Source: BCD1 sp965230565
GTDB lineage: Bacteria > Bacteroidota > Bacteroidia > Chitinophagales > Saprospiraceae
Direction of reading: 5' to 3'
DNA: 64,000 nt
Assembly: GCA_965230565.1 (NCBI GenBank)
Contig: CBDDLH010000007.1
Coordinates: forward strand, 186,001 to 250,000
Made by a program: the position numbers and the translations under genes. Shown piece by piece: positions 8,461-19,800 of the stretch. Every line of letters begins with the position of its first letter. Position 1 is the first letter of the stretch. A model generated the notes under the pieces. The model did no database searches, had not been told where the DNA came from, and saw nothing but the letters and a program-made list of their open reading frames with translations.

Positions 8461-8535
8461 GGTGAATAACCGGATTTGAACCGGCGACCTCTGGAACCAC
8501 AATCCAGCGCTCTAACCAACTGAGCTATACTCACC
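8461..8535 (-). tRNA. tRNA-His (anticodon GTG)
   Basis: The reverse complement folds as a full cloverleaf. The acceptor has eight pairs including the extra G(-1):C73 pair diagnostic of tRNA-His. The D-arm is GCTCAGTTGGTTAGAGC, the anticodon arm is CTGGA-TTGTGGT-TCCAG with anticodon GTG, and the T-loop contains GGTTCGAATCC. CCA is not encoded: the bases after C73 are C-T-A. Confidence 0.96.
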
Positions 8536-8869
8536 AGATTTTTTAAGGAAATTTTCGTCAAAACTCCCTGCTTTATTTAAAAGCGATGCAAAGATAAATA
8601 AGTTCCATGAATTTTGAAAGACCTTACTTTAAAATTTAATTTTTAAGTAAAAAAATATCTTTTCGACTCCACTTTTATTAAACCATTGAAAACGAAAGAG
8701 GAAGAAAGTATTTCACATAAACAAATCGAAAAGACATTTCTGTCTACCGCCTTTCTTCCTGCGTTTGCATACAGGTCACGGAGCAGGCAGGTTTCCATTG
8801 TTACAAAATTAAATTTAAAGACTGCAGCAAGTTATTCCCCTCATTCCTTACTTTTGCAAAAAATTCAAG
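8536..8869. other. Gene-free region upstream of hldD
   Basis: About 334 bases. A frame at 8686-8931 overlaps hldD in a different frame, has no family features and is not accepted. The only signal is TACTTTTG at 8849-8856 (listed). Nothing else is recognised. Confidence 0.5.
8849..8856 (+). promoter_or_regulatory. Candidate -7 element for hldD
   Basis: TACTTTTG fits TAnnTTTG and lies 13 bases before the ATG at 8870, implying a very short or nearly leaderless transcript. No TTG is found at the usual upstream distance, so support is partial. Confidence 0.3.
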
Positions 8870-9835
8870 ATGATAGTTGTAACAGGTGCTGCCGGGTTCA
8901 TTGGCAGTTGTATCGTTCGCAAATTAAATGATGAGGGTTTTAATGAAATCATGGTGGTCGATGATTTTAGCAGGGCGGATAAAAACCTCAATCTGGAGAA
9001 CAAATCCTATACCGAAAAAATGGATCGCATGGCTTTTCCTGCCTGGTTGGAAAATAATGCCGGAGCCGTAGATTTCATTTATCATATGGGTGCCCGAACG
9101 GACACCACAGAGAAAAGCAAAGCCATTTTTGACGAACTCAACCTCAACTACACTAAATCCCTTTGGAATACCTGTACGAAATTCCAGATTCCTTTGGTCT
9201 ACGCCTCCAGTGCCGCAACCTACGGCCTGGGAGAACACGGTTATGAAGACCGTCATGATATCGTTGAAGCCTTAAAACCGCTTAATCCTTACGGAGATTC
9301 CAAAAACGATTTTGATATCTGGGCTCTTCAGCAGGACAACACCCCTCCCCTATGGGTTGGATTGAAATTCTTCAATGTTTACGGTCCAAACGAATACCAT
9401 AAAGGGCGAATGGCCTCCGTCATTTTTCACACGCTGAATCAAATTAATGTCACTGGAGGCATGAAGTTATTCCGTTCCCACCGTCCTGATTTTGAGAATG
9501 GCCATCAAAGCCGTGATTTTGTGTACATCAAGGATGTGGTTAATGTTTGTTATTTCTTTTATCAGAACCGTGACCACAACGGATTGTATAACCTTGGAAC
9601 CGGGAAAGCCCGAACGTTCTTAGATCTTGCCAAAAACACTTTCTATTCCATGGGCCTTGAGCCGAACATTTCTTTTATCGATACTCCTGAAGATATCCGG
9701 GATACTTATCAGTATTTTACGGAAGCGAATATGGATAAATTGAAGAGTATTGGATACGAAGCTCCGTTTTATTCCCTGGAGGATGGGATTAAGGATTATG
9801 TGCAGCAGTATTTGATGGAGAAGAAGATTTGGTAA
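8870..9835 (+). CDS. hldD: ADP-L-glycero-D-manno-heptose-6-epimerase
   Basis: 321 residues, the usual length for HldD/RfaD. It interconverts ADP-D- and ADP-L-glycero-manno-heptose, the last step in making the heptose of the LPS inner core. It is an extended SDR protein: GAAGFIGS (6-13) is the NADP-binding GxxGxxG, serine lies in YASSAATYG (111-119), and Y141-x3-K145 (YGDSK) is the catalytic pair. The region RSHRPDFENGHQSRDFVY is typical of the family. It begins with the conserved MIVVTGAAGFIGS, which fixes the start. Confidence 0.94.
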   Translation: MIVVTGAAGFIGSCIVRKLNDEGFNEIMVVDDFSRADKNLNLENKSYTEKMDRMAFPAWLENNAGAVDFIYHMGARTDTTEKSKAIFDELNLNYTKSLWNTCTKFQIPLVYASSAATYGLGEHGYEDRHDIVEALKPLNPYGDSKNDFDIWALQQDNTPPLWVGLKFFNVYGPNEYHKGRMASVIFHTLNQINVTGGMKLFRSHRPDFENGHQSRDFVYIKDVVNVCYFFYQNRDHNGLYNLGTGKARTFLDLAKNTFYSMGLEPNISFIDTPEDIRDTYQYFTEANMDKLKSIGYEAPFYSLEDGIKDYVQQYLMEKKIW

Positions 9836-9837
9836 AA

Positions 9838-10103
9838 ATTTAACCGCAAGGAGCGCCAGGAAGGCGCGAAGTTCGCAAGGTCTGGAATTACTTTTCTTAG
9901 CGTGCCTTGCGCATTCCTGGCGATCTTCCGATACTATGTATACATTCGATTTAAAATCTCATTCGGAATGTCAGTTCCTTCCATTAGCGGTTAAACAAAA
10001 AACATTTCAAAACACCTAATACAATAAAAACATGTTATTGAAGACTGCGGGCTGAGGACTGGTGACTGAGGACTTGAGACTGCAGACTAAAGTCCGCTCT
10101 ACG
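9838..10103. repeat. Degenerate word repeats in the hldD/DUF4348 gap
   Basis: Two runs are seen. At 9838-9935 there is an AACCGCAAGGAGCGCCAGG-type stretch, with a partly inverted counterpart (CTTAGCGTGCCTTGCGCATT). At 10040-10103 there is a GACTGAGGACT-type run with period near 7, ending in TGCAGACTAAAGTC immediately before the stop codon of the next (minus) gene, as also at 3050-3068. Confidence 0.6.
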
Positions 10104-10541
10104 TTATTTCACCCCACTCATCCCCACATAATAGATCAGCTCCCACTCCTCTTCATTAATTCTGGAAAAGCGTCTCATCATGCCCAGGCCGATTTGCTCA
10201 TTCACTAGTGTTTCCTCCACAAGATTATCCGTCAGCCAGGTATATTTGACTTCAAACCCACTTCTCGCAGGATCAAGTTCTCTATGATAATCCCAATTAT
10301 CCTCGGTCCAGACAAACTGACCATTTGGTAAGGTATCATCGGCATGCTCCTTGTCCGGTTGCCCACTGAGCGGAAAGGTGATGTGAGCCATTTGATAGGC
10401 CGTGTCCCGGAGGAATTTTTTACGGAAATTGAGGAATGATTCTTCCTCGGTTTGGGAAACTTCACCTTCCGTTTTGCCGGATTTATTGCCACAGGAAAAG
10501 GCTAAAACAATTATAAATAGCAGGAACAAATATGATCTCAT
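10104..10541 (-). CDS. Small lipoprotein, DUF4348-like
   Basis: 145 residues. The signal MRSYLFLLFIIVLAFSC places the lipidated cysteine at 17. A polar linker is followed by a compact domain starting near FLNFRKKFLRDTAYQMAHI and ending in EEWELIYYVGMSGVK, resembling DUF4348 proteins of Bacteroidota (assignment from memory, not proven). Function unknown. It lies downstream of the RsmB-like gene on the same strand, 66 bases apart. Confidence 0.7.
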   Translation of the reverse strand: MRSYLFLLFIIVLAFSCGNKSGKTEGEVSQTEEESFLNFRKKFLRDTAYQMAHITFPLSGQPDKEHADDTLPNGQFVWTEDNWDYHRELDPARSGFEVKYTWLTDNLVEETLVNEQIGLGMMRRFSRINEEEWELIYYVGMSGVK

Positions 10542-10607
10542 CTGTAATTCTTTAGATGTGAAATTAGAAATATTGTTGCAGGTTACAAGTTACTGGTTTC
10601 TGGTTAA

Positions 10608-11801
10608 TTATTTCCTTTTAAGCAAGGCCATGTAAAAACCATCGTAACCTTCCTGAGGGTAAATCGTTTGTTCTTTTTCAAGTTCGAATTCATCCCCATG
10701 GGTTTTAAGGAATTCATGAACTTGTTGTTCATTTTCTGAAGGAAAAACGCTGCAGGTAGCATAGACGAGTTTTCCGCCTTTTTTGACCATTTGGCTGTAG
10801 TCCTTTAATATATTTTGCTGGGTCCCTTGAAGTTGCTCCATAATTTCCAGCGACAACTTCCACTTGGAATCCGGTTTCCTCCGCAGAACTCCTGATCCGG
10901 TACAGGGAACATCCAGCAAAACACGATCTGCGGATGCATGTAATTTTGAAATGGTGTCTTCTTTTATAAGCCTCGTCGTGACGATTTGAACTCCATTACG
11001 TTTTGCCCGCTGCTGTAATTCCCTGAGTTTGTCTTTATGAATATCCATGGAGGTAATTCCCCCTTGATTCTGCATAATAGCGGCAAGATGTAAGGTTTTA
11101 CCGCCTGCCCCGGCACAGGCATCAATGACCTTCATGCCAGGTTCTACTTCCAAATAGGGAGCAATTTGCTGGGAGCCAAAATCCTGGATCTCAAAATGGC
11201 CTTTCCGATAGGCTTTCAGAGCTGTCAATTTTCTTCTGCCTTCAATTTGCAAGGCATTTGAAGATAAAATTTTAGCCTCTATCCCTTCTTTAGCCAATTC
11301 CTTTTGAAGTTGATCAATAGAAGTATTTAAGGTGTTAACTCTTAAAACTACAGGGGCCTCTTCGTTAAGAGCATGCAGGGTTTCAGCCCATTTCCCTTCG
11401 CCCAATTGTTCCAGACCTATTTCATCCAACCATTCGGGAATCGATTCCGCTATGCTTCTTTTTTCTTTGGCTTTGATCAACTGGATATTCACTTTATAAG
11501 TATCCAGCCCTTTGAATTCATCCCAATCGGGTAAAGCGTTGTCTAAATGGATCTGGTAAATTCCAAAAATATTCCACCAGTCCTCGATACTTTGCGGTTG
11601 TTTTCCGGCCACTTCATACAACAAGCGGTACCAGCGGATTATTCCGTAAATATTTTCGGCCACGAACCGGCGATCCCTACTCCCCCACCTTGGGTCTGAT
11701 TTGAGGGTTTGGGCCACTACTGTGCCGGCGTGTTCTCCGTTATGGAAAATGCGTTGGAGGGCTGAGTTGACAGCTTTTATCAGATTTGGGTAGTATCGCA
11801 T
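10608..11801 (-). CDS. rsmB: RsmB/RsmF-family rRNA cytosine-C5 methyltransferase
   Basis: 397 residues from the ATG at 11801 (an in-frame TTG at 11825 would add eight residues and is less likely). The N-terminal ~140 residues are helical and NusB-like. The methyltransferase core has the SAM-binding loop DACAGAGGK (227-235), motif IV DVPC with C300, and motif VI YATC with catalytic C350, the two-cysteine arrangement of m5C RNA methyltransferases. The best reading is the enzyme for m5C967 of 16S rRNA. The paralogous specificity of RsmF cannot be excluded by eye. Confidence 0.85.
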   Translation of the reverse strand: MRYYPNLIKAVNSALQRIFHNGEHAGTVVAQTLKSDPRWGSRDRRFVAENIYGIIRWYRLLYEVAGKQPQSIEDWWNIFGIYQIHLDNALPDWDEFKGLDTYKVNIQLIKAKEKRSIAESIPEWLDEIGLEQLGEGKWAETLHALNEEAPVVLRVNTLNTSIDQLQKELAKEGIEAKILSSNALQIEGRRKLTALKAYRKGHFEIQDFGSQQIAPYLEVEPGMKVIDACAGAGGKTLHLAAIMQNQGGITSMDIHKDKLRELQQRAKRNGVQIVTTRLIKEDTISKLHASADRVLLDVPCTGSGVLRRKPDSKWKLSLEIMEQLQGTQQNILKDYSQMVKKGGKLVYATCSVFPSENEQQVHEFLKTHGDEFELEKEQTIYPQEGYDGFYMALLKRK

Positions 11802-11867
11802 GAATGAAATTTTTTGAGAATCCAAAACTAAGAAAGGTGGGCGAAAAAGAGTGGATATTAGGTAAAA

Positions 11868-11899
11868 TAAAAAAGCTGTCCCAAGTGGAACAGCTTTTA
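11868..11899 (-). terminator. Intrinsic terminator of tmRNA
   Basis: On the minus strand AAAAGCTGTTCC and GGGACAGCTTTTTTATT form a stem with a short loop and a U-tract, starting a few bases after the tmRNA 3' end. Confidence 0.85.
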
Positions 11900-11903
11900 T
11901 TTG

Positions 11904-12278
11904 TGGAGACGCCGAGAGTCGAACTCGGGTCCAGTGAAAGCACTCGAAAGCCTTCTACATGCTTAGTTCCCAATTAAATTTTCGAGGTGGTGGTCGGATT
12001 GGAAACCCTCCTAATCATCACCCTTATCTCCTAAATCTCACCTTTTGATCGGAGCCGGTCAAAAGGCCAGTCTGAGGGTTGTTTGATGTGCGGCACCGCT
12101 GTGTATCAGACATCAAGCGAGCGGCACAATGGTGCGCTAATTCCTAGAATTAGGCAGCCATGGCAAAACGTGTGTTGCCATATAAAATTGTTAATAATCA
12201 TTTGTTAACGGAGTGAATTATTATGCTCCGACATGCTTACTAACCAGTTACATTTCCTGTCGATGCCAGTACGTCCCC
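11904..12278 (-). ncRNA. ssrA: tmRNA (ssrA)
   Basis: The minus strand opens with GGGGACGTACTGGCATCGACAG and closes with GAGTTCGACTCTCGGCGTCTCC plus A. These ends pair as the tRNA-like acceptor and carry the T-arm. The internal tag frame (12150-12179) reads GNTRFAMAA before TAA, starting at a GGC resume codon. With the charged alanine the tag is AGNTRFAMAA, matching the ten-residue layout of Bacteroidota tags ending in A-(L/M)-A-A. CCA is not encoded. tmRNA rescues stalled ribosomes and tags nascent chains for proteolysis. GC-rich pairing segments after the tag are consistent with pseudoknots. Confidence 0.93.
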
Positions 12279-12374
12279 TGGTGTTATTTTAAAAAACCAT
12301 TCTTCTTTTAGAACGGCCTGCAAAAATAAGAACTATTTTATTAAGAAAAAAGTTCAGACAAGGTATAAAATCCT

Positions 12375-12382
12375 TATTTTTG
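12375..12382 (+). promoter_or_regulatory. Candidate -7 element for the dehydrogenase gene
   Basis: TATTTTTG fits TAnnTTTG and lies 33 bases before the ATG at 12416. No TTG is present at the usual upstream spacing, so this is partial support. Confidence 0.35.
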
Positions 12383-12415
12383 CGGCGCTCAAATCAATTA
12401 AAATCAAAACAACAT

Positions 12416-13621
12416 ATGAAAATAGGAATTATCAAAGAAGGCAAAACTCCGCCTGATTCAAGGGTTGCGCTCACTCCCGAACAATGCGCTCATATCAAAT
12501 CAGCTTTTGGCCTTGAAGTAGTTGCCCAATATTCTGATGTACGTGCCTATAAAGATGATGAATATGCTCAGGCAGGTATTCCCTTGGTAAATGATGTGTC
12601 AGATTGTGATTTTCTCATGGGTATCAAGGAAGTACCGGTGGATATGTTGATCCCGGATAAAAAATACAGTTTCTTTTCCCATACCATCAAAAAACAGTCG
12701 TACAACCGTAAATTACTCCAGGCTATTCTTAAAAAGAATATTACCCTGGTTGACTATGAAGTGCTTACGGACGAAAAGGGTCGTAGATTAATTGCTTTTG
12801 GGTATTATGCCGGTATGGTAGGAGCTCACAATGCCCTGTACACTTATGCTCAACGATCCGGTACATTTGAAATGAAAAGGCTGAAAGATTGTTTTGACTA
12901 CGCCGAAGCCAAAGATTCCTACCAGCATATCAACTGGCCAGCCATTAAAATCGTCCTTACAGGTGGCGGGCGTGTATCCTCTGGTGCCGTCAAAGTTTTG
13001 CAGGACATGGGGATTAAAAAAGTATCTCCTCAGAATTTTCTGGAAAAAGAATATAACCATATCGTTTTCACGCAAATCGATTGTGATAATTATGTAAAAA
13101 GAAAAGACGGAGGCGAGTTCTCTTTCCCTGACTTCTTTGGTAATCCGGAAGCTTATGAGGGTACCTTCGCTCCATATGCAAAAGCGGCGGATGTAATGAT
13201 CAACGGTATTTTCTGGGACAACAGGGCACCGGCATTCTTTACGGTTGAAGAAATGGCTCAGCCGGATTTCAATATCAAGGTTATTGCTGACGTTACCTGC
13301 GATATTGCTCCTGTGTCATCCATTCCTTCCACATTGAGAGCTTCCAAGATTAGCGATCCTATTTTTGGATTTGACCCTAAAACAGGCAAGGAAACAACTC
13401 CTCACCAGGAAGGTATCATCGACATGATGACCATTGATAACCTGCCAAGTGAGATCCCCCGGGACTCTTCAAAGGCTTTTGGTGATATGTTTATCGAGCA
13501 CATACTTCCGGAATTGATCAAAGAAGAAAGTGATGTCATCAAGCGGGCTACCATTGCAAAAAACGGTCAGCTTGGAGAGTCTTTTGTGTATTTAGAAGAT
13601 TATGTAAAAGGGCTGGAGTGA
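12416..13621 (+). CDS. Saccharopine-dehydrogenase-like enzyme (AlaDH/PNT superfamily)
   Basis: 401 residues from the ATG at 12416; an in-frame TTG 36 bases upstream overlaps the promoter box and is rejected. The N-terminal AlaDH/PNT domain has R16 (SRVALTP), K71 (GIKEVP) and H89 (FFSHTIKKQ), the residues equivalent to substrate and catalytic positions in alanine and LYS1-type saccharopine dehydrogenases. FGYYAGMVGA (128-137) is closer to the LYS1 group. A Rossmann loop GGGRVSSG (183-190) follows. The likely reaction is NAD-dependent oxidative deamination or lysine/saccharopine interconversion; substrate is not certain. Confidence 0.8.
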   Translation: MKIGIIKEGKTPPDSRVALTPEQCAHIKSAFGLEVVAQYSDVRAYKDDEYAQAGIPLVNDVSDCDFLMGIKEVPVDMLIPDKKYSFFSHTIKKQSYNRKLLQAILKKNITLVDYEVLTDEKGRRLIAFGYYAGMVGAHNALYTYAQRSGTFEMKRLKDCFDYAEAKDSYQHINWPAIKIVLTGGGRVSSGAVKVLQDMGIKKVSPQNFLEKEYNHIVFTQIDCDNYVKRKDGGEFSFPDFFGNPEAYEGTFAPYAKAADVMINGIFWDNRAPAFFTVEEMAQPDFNIKVIADVTCDIAPVSSIPSTLRASKISDPIFGFDPKTGKETTPHQEGIIDMMTIDNLPSEIPRDSSKAFGDMFIEHILPELIKEESDVIKRATIAKNGQLGESFVYLEDYVKGLE

Positions 13622-13882
13622 TAGAAAAAAAAGCTTTCTTTCAAGCAAACGATAATCTAAAAAAGGATTTTTTTTGTAATTCTCAGAATGCGATAGGACA
13701 TTTGGGTGAAATTTTATTGCCAATATCCTATGAAGATTCCTATTTTAGCTTTTGAAACCAACAAATAGTTCTCAACCCACTAAGAACCCGCACCTTATTT
13801 TCAGATTTTTTTTGCCTAAGCCGTGCCTGCTGTCTGGGAGGCTGTTGGTTATTTTACTTAATCATATCAAGAAAATGGTGCC

Positions 13883-16800
13883 ATGAAATATGTACTTCTA
13901 CTATTTATCTTCACAGCCTTTGCTATCACGCTAAAGGCCCAACCGGCCAATGATGAGTGCTCAGGTGCACAGACACTCATCCTATCTTCCCCACTGGATT
14001 GCAACGACAACAGTACTGCCACCAACACCTTTTCAGGCACCAATATAGCAGCTACCACAACTGCCCCCTACCCTGCCTATGCGGCTTGTGCGGGTGGACC
14101 AAGCCCTTCTGCAAGCTCTGAAGTATGGTACACTTTTACTGCCGTGGGTGATGAAACCACCATCACCGTCACTTCAGGACTTGCCAACCCGGTACTCATT
14201 TTATTTCAGGGTAATGATTGTAACGACCTTTTTCCCGTAGCCTGTGCCACAGGCACATCGATCAATGCCTTCACTGCAGAAGGAGGAAATTATTATTTGA
14301 TGGTTGCAGGTGGCAATACAGGAGACCAGGCTGCATTTGATCTGCACTTTTTTTCAGAAAAATACTGTCATCTGTGCCTTGATGCGGAAGAGGTATCCTG
14401 GACAGCGGAACCTAGCGACCCATACGGATATTACGCGCCCGGGCAAACAGTAGAATTTTGTTTCAGCATCAGCCAGTGGGAAAATAATGGTAGCAGAAAA
14501 CTTCACGGAATCACATTTGAAATGGGTTCCGGATGGGATCCTTCCACCCTTACACCATCAAACTTCGGACCTAATGACAGTTATGGATATTGGGATTTTT
14601 ATCCATTCTGGACAGGTTGTCACTCCGGGGATAATTTCGGCCCCGGGTTTGCTTTCGAATCTACAGCCAGTGCACACCCCACTTGTACGACCGGTATTTT
14701 AGATAGCGACCCCGGAAATAATTATGGGATGATTGTTCAAAACGCCAACGATCCTCCGTCTCCTTTTGTATTCTGCTGGCAGATTACGGTAAATCCTGCT
14801 GCCAGTCAGGGAGCAGATCTCAGCCTGAATGTAATAGTTTCCAGTGATACGGACAGTGGCAGCTGGTGGAATGGTGTCAGTTGTTATCCCGATGGTTTCC
14901 CATTGTTCACTTCCCTTGGTACGGTCAACGACTGCGGGTCAACAACCGTAGACGTGATCTCTGCAGACCTTACTTGTCCGGGCGCCAACGACGGTTCATT
15001 TTCTGTATCTACCTCTCAAAATTTAAATTTAACGATTTACAATCCCAATGGAAATCAAATGGGCTCCTGTAATAATTGCAATTTTTACAACCAAAATAAT
15101 CTTGCTCCCGGAACCTACACCATCACCGCAATAAACCCTTCTACCGGTTGCAATTATTCAGCTTTCGCAAATATAGGTACCAGCCCTATTGAAGCCATCA
15201 CTTTAGAACAACTCAACTTGCCTTGTCTCGGTGAAAATGTCCTGTTCGAAGCACAATATCAAGGTAGCCAGTCCGTAATTTATGAGTGGACAGGCCCAGG
15301 CGGCACATCCTATACCGGACAGACTATTTCTGTCAATACGCCGGGAACCTACGAGGTTATTGCTAACCTGGGTTCCTGCTCCTCTGCCCCTTATTCCATT
15401 GAAACTGAATATGTCAACTTCACACCGCAAATTCTCACAAACATCAGTGAAGTATGCGAAGGCGACGAAATAACATTATCTGCAAATGACGGGGTTTCCT
15501 GGATCTGGACGAACCTAAATACCGGAACTGACATAGGAACCGGTGAAAATTTAACCTATACTTTTTTTGAAAACACCGATATCGAACTCACCGCTACGGA
15601 TGACAATGGATGCTCTGAAACCGATCAAATTACCATTACTGTAAATCCATCGCCGGAGATCACCATAAATGTGGATGGAAATGGTTGTGCAAATACAGAA
15701 ACGACTCTGACTGCGTCCGGAGCATTGACTTATAGCTGGGATGATGACCCCACAGCGGGGAATCCAAGAACTTTAAGCAATTTATCCAGTGGCTATCATA
15801 CATTTATCGTAAACGGAACCGATGGCAACGGCTGTGTAGGTACGGGAATTATTGAAGTCGAAATTTTCCCAACACCGGAGGTTACTCTCCAGGTTTCTCC
15901 TGAAGAGGTTTGCCAGGGAGAAGAAGTAACCGTTTTTATCGATGGTAATGACTGGACAAATATTTTCTGGGGCGATAACATTGGGCCAGTTAATACTCCA
16001 TCAGTAACCTTAACACCAACCACGGACCTGGTAGTGTCTGCTGAAATTACCAATTCATCAGGTTGTATTGAAACCTTTTACAATAATATCATCGTCAACG
16101 AGTCATCCCAGCCAGTGGAGGTAATGTGTTCCAATATCACTCCCAATAGTATTGATTTCACCTGGAATGATATGGCCTCCGTTGATGGATATGAAGTGAT
16201 TATCAATGGAGGAACGCCTACTATGGTTGCAGTACCAGAAATTCAGGTAAATAACCTGAGCCCTGATACAGATGTGGAGATTATTGTTACGCCAACCGGC
16301 AATATTACCTGCCCCCAAAGTGATACCATTATTTGTACAACCTTGTCCTGTACAGGAATATCCCTGGATATCGACCCAGTGGAAGACATTTGTCAATATG
16401 ATACCCTTGCTGCCTTTCCTCTGACATTTATAGCTTCAGTCCCAGGGATCGCTTACTGGGAAGGCAACGGGATTATTGATGTTGACAATGGCATTTTTCA
16501 CCCTGATTCTGCCGGAACAGGAATCCATGAAATTATTTTATCCTATACCATCGATGAGTGTATTTACAGGGATACGACCTCCATTACTGTTTTTTCGGTT
16601 CCAACGGCAGAATTTTCGTTGGATACAAATTTGATATGCTTAACTGATACAGTTCAGTTAATGTACACCGGTACTGCAGGAAATGAAGGTATCTTTAATT
16701 GGAATTTTGGAAATAGTGCCGAACAAATTGATTCGCTAAACGAAACCTATCTCCTTCATTGGGATATGGCCGGACCCGATACCATCAGCCTTTCCGTATC

Positions 16801-19800
16801 TGAAAACGGATGTTTTTCAGATACGTTGTTACAAACAATTACCATCGAGGAACCCCTTTCTGTACCCGTGATCGATTGCTTAAACCAGGCAATAGACAGC
16901 CTCACTTTCAGTTGGTCAAACATTCCGGAGGCTATCGATTATACCTGGTCCATCGACAATGGACCGGCAGTGACCACAACGGATACTTTTGTCAACGTGA
17001 ACGGTCTTATGCCGGAAACCGATGTACTGATTTCTTTAACCATCAATACCGATCATCCTTGTGGTCCGGTTACAAGTGAACAAACGTGTTCCACTTTACC
17101 CTGCCCGCAGGTAAGTATCGATATCCAGGAGCTTTCAGATCAATGTCTTGATGAAAACACCCCCGTACTCACGTTAGCAGCAGATGTCATTGGAGGAACG
17201 AGTGAAGGCACGCTCACCTGGAGCGGAGCAATGGGTATCAATGGCAACAGCTTTGACCCGGAAGAAGCAGGTATTGGCGAGCATATCATAATTGCCACCT
17301 ATACAGATGGTTTTTGCTCGTACACAGCACAAGATACCATCAATATTTTTGCGATACCCACCAGCGACTTTTCCTTGAGTACAGATAGTATTTGCCTCAG
17401 CGAAGCAGTGACAGTCACTTATACGGGAACAGCTTCACCTTCTGCCGAATTCAATTGGTCTTTTGATAATGGCATTGCAGCTCCCGGTGATGGGGTCGGA
17501 CCCCATCAGGTTAACTGGCCAACTGAAGGACAACAGATCATTAGCCTTACGGTAACTGATAATGGCTGTACAGGCGCTACCTTCCAGGATACCATAACCG
17601 TACTTCCGGGCGTATATGCTCCTGAGGTCGATTGTAATTCCACCACCTCGACAATTGTATTTAGCTGGGAAGAGGTTCCCGGAGCCATAGGATATACTCC
17701 CTCTATCATTTCTGCTCCTTCTTATGCATCCACCGAATTTGATGAAATTGCGTTGACCTTTACGATAAGTGACCTTAATCCGGAAGACGAGGTAGAAATT
17801 TCACTTACTATACATTCTTCCGGTCAATGTCCGGATGTAACAACTTCACAAATTTGTAATGCCCTGGAATGTCCCACAGTGGAAATAATGCTGGATGAAG
17901 TTGATCCTATATGCCTTGACAACTCTTCATCTCCAATCACATTGTTCGCCAATATTACCGGTGGTTCCGGAAACGGGGCCCACCAGTGGACAGGAACAGG
18001 TATTACCGACACCATCGCCGGAACTTTCGATCCTTCGATTGCCGGAGCCGGCACCTGGAATATTGAATATAATTATTCCGAAGAGAACTGTAACTACAGT
18101 GCGACAGCTGATATTGTTGTTAATGATACTCCCCCAACAGCCTCCTTTGATGTATCAATAGATACACTTTGTATGGACAGCAGCCTGGTAGTCACCTATA
18201 CCGGTACAGCAGATAGCTCAGCCACTTTCAATTGGGACTTCGGAACCGGATCAGCTTTCCCGGGAACGGGCACTGGTCCACACAATGTATCCTGGTCAAC
18301 TTCAGGACCAGATACCATAAGACTATCCATATTCGAAAATGGATGTACCTCCGAATTGTATGAGGTGCCTGTTTTTATTGAAAGTCCGATAGAGGCACCT
18401 GAAATTTCCTGTATGCCTGATTATGATGCAGTTACTTTCACGTGGGAGGCAGTTTCAGGAGCTAATGACTATGATATTGTGGTAATTGACGCTCCCGTGT
18501 ATGCCTTGACCGAATATGATCCGAATAACCTAACCTTTACGGTTTCCAATTTAAACTTTGGAGATCCGGTTACCATAATGGTTAGTGCACTGACCGGCAA
18601 TTCCTGCGGTATTTCGAACAGCATTTCCTCCTGCGAAGCGCTAACCTGTGAACAGCTGAATTTTGTCCCTACCGCTTTTGGTCCTTTTTGTGAAGACGAA
18701 TCCCCGCAACAGCTCCAGGCTTCCATTGATGGGGGCAACGATGGCACTTATACATGGATTGGAACAGGGATCGATTCATCCGGCCATTTCGATCCTTCAG
18801 CTTCAGGAACAGGGTCAATTGACCTCTCTTTGACTTACACAGAAGGTATTTGCATTTATGACACAAGTTTCTCGGTAATGGTCTTGCCAACTCCTGAAGC
18901 ATCATTCAATGCCCCCTCCGTACATTGTATGGATGACATAATGACTCTTGCTTTCAATGGTCAGGCCTCTTCTGAGGCGACTTATGAATGGGATTTTGAT
19001 AACGCCATAGTTTTAACTGGTTCCGAAGCAGGTCCTTATGAACTGTCATGGCCTGCAAGCGGCACAACAGCAATAACCCTCATAGTTGATGACGGCGGAT
19101 GCACTGATACCCTTATCCATGAAATTCAGATCGACGCTCCCCTTGCAGCACCGGTTATCAATTGCGAAGAAACAACCTTGTCGAGTATACTTTTTAGCTG
19201 GGAGTCTGTCCCGGGCGCCAACACCTATGCAATTGAAGTGCTCACCGGCCAAAGCGGGACTCAAAACGGAAACTCCTTTTTAGTGGAAGGTCTCGCGGAG
19301 GGGGAATCAGTCACTATTGAGGTAACTGCGATCGGTGATTCCGTATGTGGGAATAGTTCAGCAGAAATGACTTGTACGACTATTACCTGTGAACCTGTGA
19401 ATTTATCCCTGATCGGGGATGAAAGTGTGTGCATTGGATACCCTGCGACAGTCAGCTTTAATTTTGATACTCCGCTGGTTGGTCCATTTCTTGTCGATTA
19501 TCGAATCAACAACGATACAGTGACAATGGTCAGTATTGGAATAGGTCAATTCCTCAACTTTGATAACCTGCAAACAGAAACAACCATTGAAATTCTGAAC
19601 ATCATTAACCCCGATCAACCTGCCTGCAACATCACTTCGGGGCAAATATGGACGATTAGTGTTGAGGATCCCGCTGAGGCCGGTGAACCACCTTTGGGAC
19701 TTTCTTATTGTACCAATACAGAAGATATCGTTGATCTCGATGCACAGCTCATTGGAGCCGATACCGGTGGAACCTGGGTAGAATCCTCAGAAGTACCAAG

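Noticed and set aside
8686..8931. 81-codon plus-strand frame before hldD
   Set aside because: Overlaps the hldD start in another frame, with no start signal or family similarity.
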